Of a stretch of 42,353 bases of DNA, positions 41,733-42,353 are shown one piece after another. Position numbers and translations under genes: made by a program. The first letter of the stretch is position 1. Every line of letters begins with the position of its first letter. The DNA lies in assembly GCA_964555935.1 (NCBI GenBank), contig CAZKUN010000055.1, positions 1 through 42,353 on the forward strand. Reading direction: 5' to 3'. This DNA comes from CAZKUN01 sp964555935 (GTDB taxonomy: Bacteria > Armatimonadota > Zipacnadia > Zipacnadales > VGFC01). The notes under the pieces were generated by a model that was given only the letters and a program-made list of their open reading frames with translations, made no database searches and was not told the DNA's origin.

Positions 41733-41873
41733 GCGGCATGACTGCACGTTGTGATCGGAGAGCTTGATGAACTCTGACTCGAGGCCTGTCGCCTCGAGAA
41801 CGCGCTGCACCGCGCGGTCTGTGTTGCTATTCTTGATGGGACTTCCACTGATGCCCAGGATCTCCGCTGGCAT
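41733..41873 (-). pseudogene. Truncated flavodoxin/NADPH-dependent FMN reductase remnant
   Basis: ATG 41873 has a good GGGAG seven bases upstream and opens 47 codons that match the start of flavodoxin-like FMN reductases: 'ILGISGSPIKNSNTDRAVQ' (phosphate-binding G-S-P-x-x-x-S-N-T-D), then an F-I-K-L-S-D strand and N-V-Q-S-C-R. In intact family members the next residues hold a conserved cysteine pair and the rest of a domain of about 180 residues. Here the sequence passes in frame directly into the leader of the large secreted protein. The remainder of the domain is missing, so this is a gene fragment or deletion scar, not a functional fusion. Confidence 0.7.
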
Positions 41874-42000
41874 GCGCGTTGTCTCCCGTTCGAGGTTGCC
41901 CGGCTTCCCCCGTTCCAACACTCCCGCCCCCTCCTCCGTGCCGTCGTAGGACAGGCGTCCTCGCCGATCGCCGTTCTCCGGGCTCCCGACTCCCGCCGCC

Positions 42001-42046
42001 CCCTACTCCCACTCCGTCTCCCGCCACTCGCTCGAATACCCGTAGA
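42001..42046. repeat. 46-bp imperfect direct repeat, copy 1
   Basis: It matches 42265-42310 with about four mismatches, and similarity continues weakly some 35 bases upstream (GCCGTTCTCC... versus GCCGTTCCCC...). On the minus strand one frame reads I-Y-G-Y-S-S-E-W-R-E-T-E-W-E-stop; another reads S-I-E-D-L-R-V-F-E-R-V, which recalls the N-terminus of four-helix-bundle (23S rRNA intervening-sequence) proteins. Confidence 0.8.
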
Positions 42047-42096
42047 TCTTCGATGCTGTCCGCCGTCCCTCCTCTCACTCCCACCCTCTCCCACCT

Positions 42097-42144
42097 GTGT
42101 CAGACACTTGTTTTGCCGCCTTATGCAGAACGGGTGTCTGACAC
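42097..42144. repeat. Inverted repeat with GTGTCAGACAC arms
   Basis: The left arm 42097-42116 and right arm 42125-42144 pair over 20 bases with three mismatches, around an eight-base loop. The outer 11 bases (GTGTCAGACAC / GTGTCTGACAC) are perfect and nearly palindromic themselves. Hairpins of this type are known as REP elements mobilised by REP-associated tyrosine transposases in other genomes; no such gene is in the window. Confidence 0.75.
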
Positions 42145-42264
42145 TAAGATTCCCAATCCTCCTCCGCCGTCGCTCGCCTCTCTCCCAATCCCTCGTAGGA
42201 GCGGCTTCAGCCGCCATGCCGTTCGTCGCTACCGCCGTTCCCCAGGCTCCCTACTCCCGCCGTA

Positions 42265-42310
42265 CCCTACTCCCACTCCGTCGCCGTCCACTCGCTCGAA
42301 TACCCGTAGA
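42265..42310. repeat. 46-bp imperfect direct repeat, copy 2
   Basis: Second copy of 42001-42046. On the minus strand it encodes P-V-Y-G-Y-S-S-E-W-T-A-T-E-W-E-stop in the frame that runs to the window edge, so it could be the 3' end of a gene. Confidence 0.8.
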
Positions 42311-42353
42311 CCGGGATTGCCCATATGGAACTGGGCGCCCCGGCGTTGGCTGA
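42267..42353 (-). CDS. Possible C-terminal end of an unidentified protein (partial)
   Basis: The frame is open from the window edge to TAG at 42267-42269, and would end in 'AIPVYGYSSEWTATEWE'. Third-codon positions are mostly G or C, as in real genes here. However, most of it lies in a repeat whose other copy (42001-42046) is closed by a stop soon upstream, so it may be non-coding. I do not recognise a family. Confidence 0.3.
   Translation of the reverse strand, partial: SANAGAPSSIWAIPVYGYSSEWTATEWE

Larger units (their letters stand above)
41874..42353. other. Repeat-rich intergenic region
   Basis: The sequence is C-rich on the plus strand and low in complexity. It contains an imperfect direct repeat (42001-42046 and 42265-42310), a 20-base inverted repeat with a TGTCAGACA core (42097-42144) and a REP-like palindrome at about 42202. 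Open frames here are short, in several phases, and lack ribosome-binding sites. I see no complete gene. Confidence 0.6.

Noticed and set aside
42003..42084. Complete four-helix-bundle protein gene on the minus strand
   Set aside because: Only about ten residues resemble the family start; the following sequence is low-complexity Gly/Val and the frame lacks the rest of the fold.
42001..42310. CRISPR array suggested by repeated blocks
   Set aside because: Only two imperfect copies 264 bases apart, no regular spacing and no cas genes.

Overview
The window is high-GC bacterial DNA, densely packed and with no phage, plasmid, IS transposase, CRISPR or RNA gene that I can see. The gene content suggests an uncultured, polymer-degrading heterotroph. 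It includes pseudopilin-type proteins with the H-X9-DG signature, a sulfatase, several very large secreted carbohydrate-active-like proteins (DUF4091, GH-A clan, concanavalin-like), a tricorn-type protease and a cyclase/FGE fusion. This repertoire is typical of Armatimonadota and related lineages rich in such genes (Planctomycetota, Hydrogenedentota). The assignment is an inference from content; no phylogenetic marker was tested.

Layout. 1-1900 (+): three tandem, translationally coupled H-X9-DG proteins, followed by a sulfatase (1957-3354). 3356-7884 (-): a secreted five-blade-propeller-like hydrolase and a complete tricorn-like protease. 8010-8954 (+): an aldo/keto reductase. 8951-11969 (-): an operon-like block read DUF3343, YedF-like, EF2568-type cysteine desulfurase, a membrane-anchored protein and a double-ACT protein; its first three genes are hallmark members of a selenium/sulfur carrier cluster. 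12108-12950 (+): a tagatose/psicose-3-epimerase-like enzyme. 12954-21089 (-): a biotinyl-lipoyl/coiled-coil protein fused to an NlpC/P60-like domain, then tsaB, tsaE, a MNT nucleotidyltransferase, a HEPN protein, a 911-residue secreted protein and mtnA. 21247-21921 (+): a classical pseudopilin. 21918-28478 (-): uvrA, an orphan solute-binding protein, a GT2 glycosyltransferase and a frameshifted O-antigen-ligase-like membrane protein. 28571-34903 (+): two large secreted glycosidase-like proteins and a cyclase-FGE fusion that seems to start at CTG, closed by a textbook terminator. 35083-37964 (+): a Tyr/Cys-rich secreted protein, a 31-bp inverted repeat, a GH39-like glycosidase and a small Cys-cluster protein. 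37974-41873 (-): a ~1250-residue secreted protein preceded in frame by a flavodoxin-family remnant. 41874-42353: repeat-rich intergenic DNA.

How it fits together. The secreted sulfatase, glycosidase-like proteins and the ABC-type binding protein point to extracellular glycan harvesting. The epimerase and aldo/keto reductase would fit sugar processing inside the cell. The most unusual items are the HEPN-MNT pair translationally chained to the t6A genes tsaE-tsaB, the cyclase-FGE fusion lacking one of the two FGE cysteines and lacking a standard start codon, the envelope-like NlpC fusion, the selenium/sulfur carrier cluster, and the Tyr-rich secreted protein with a Gly-Cys tail.
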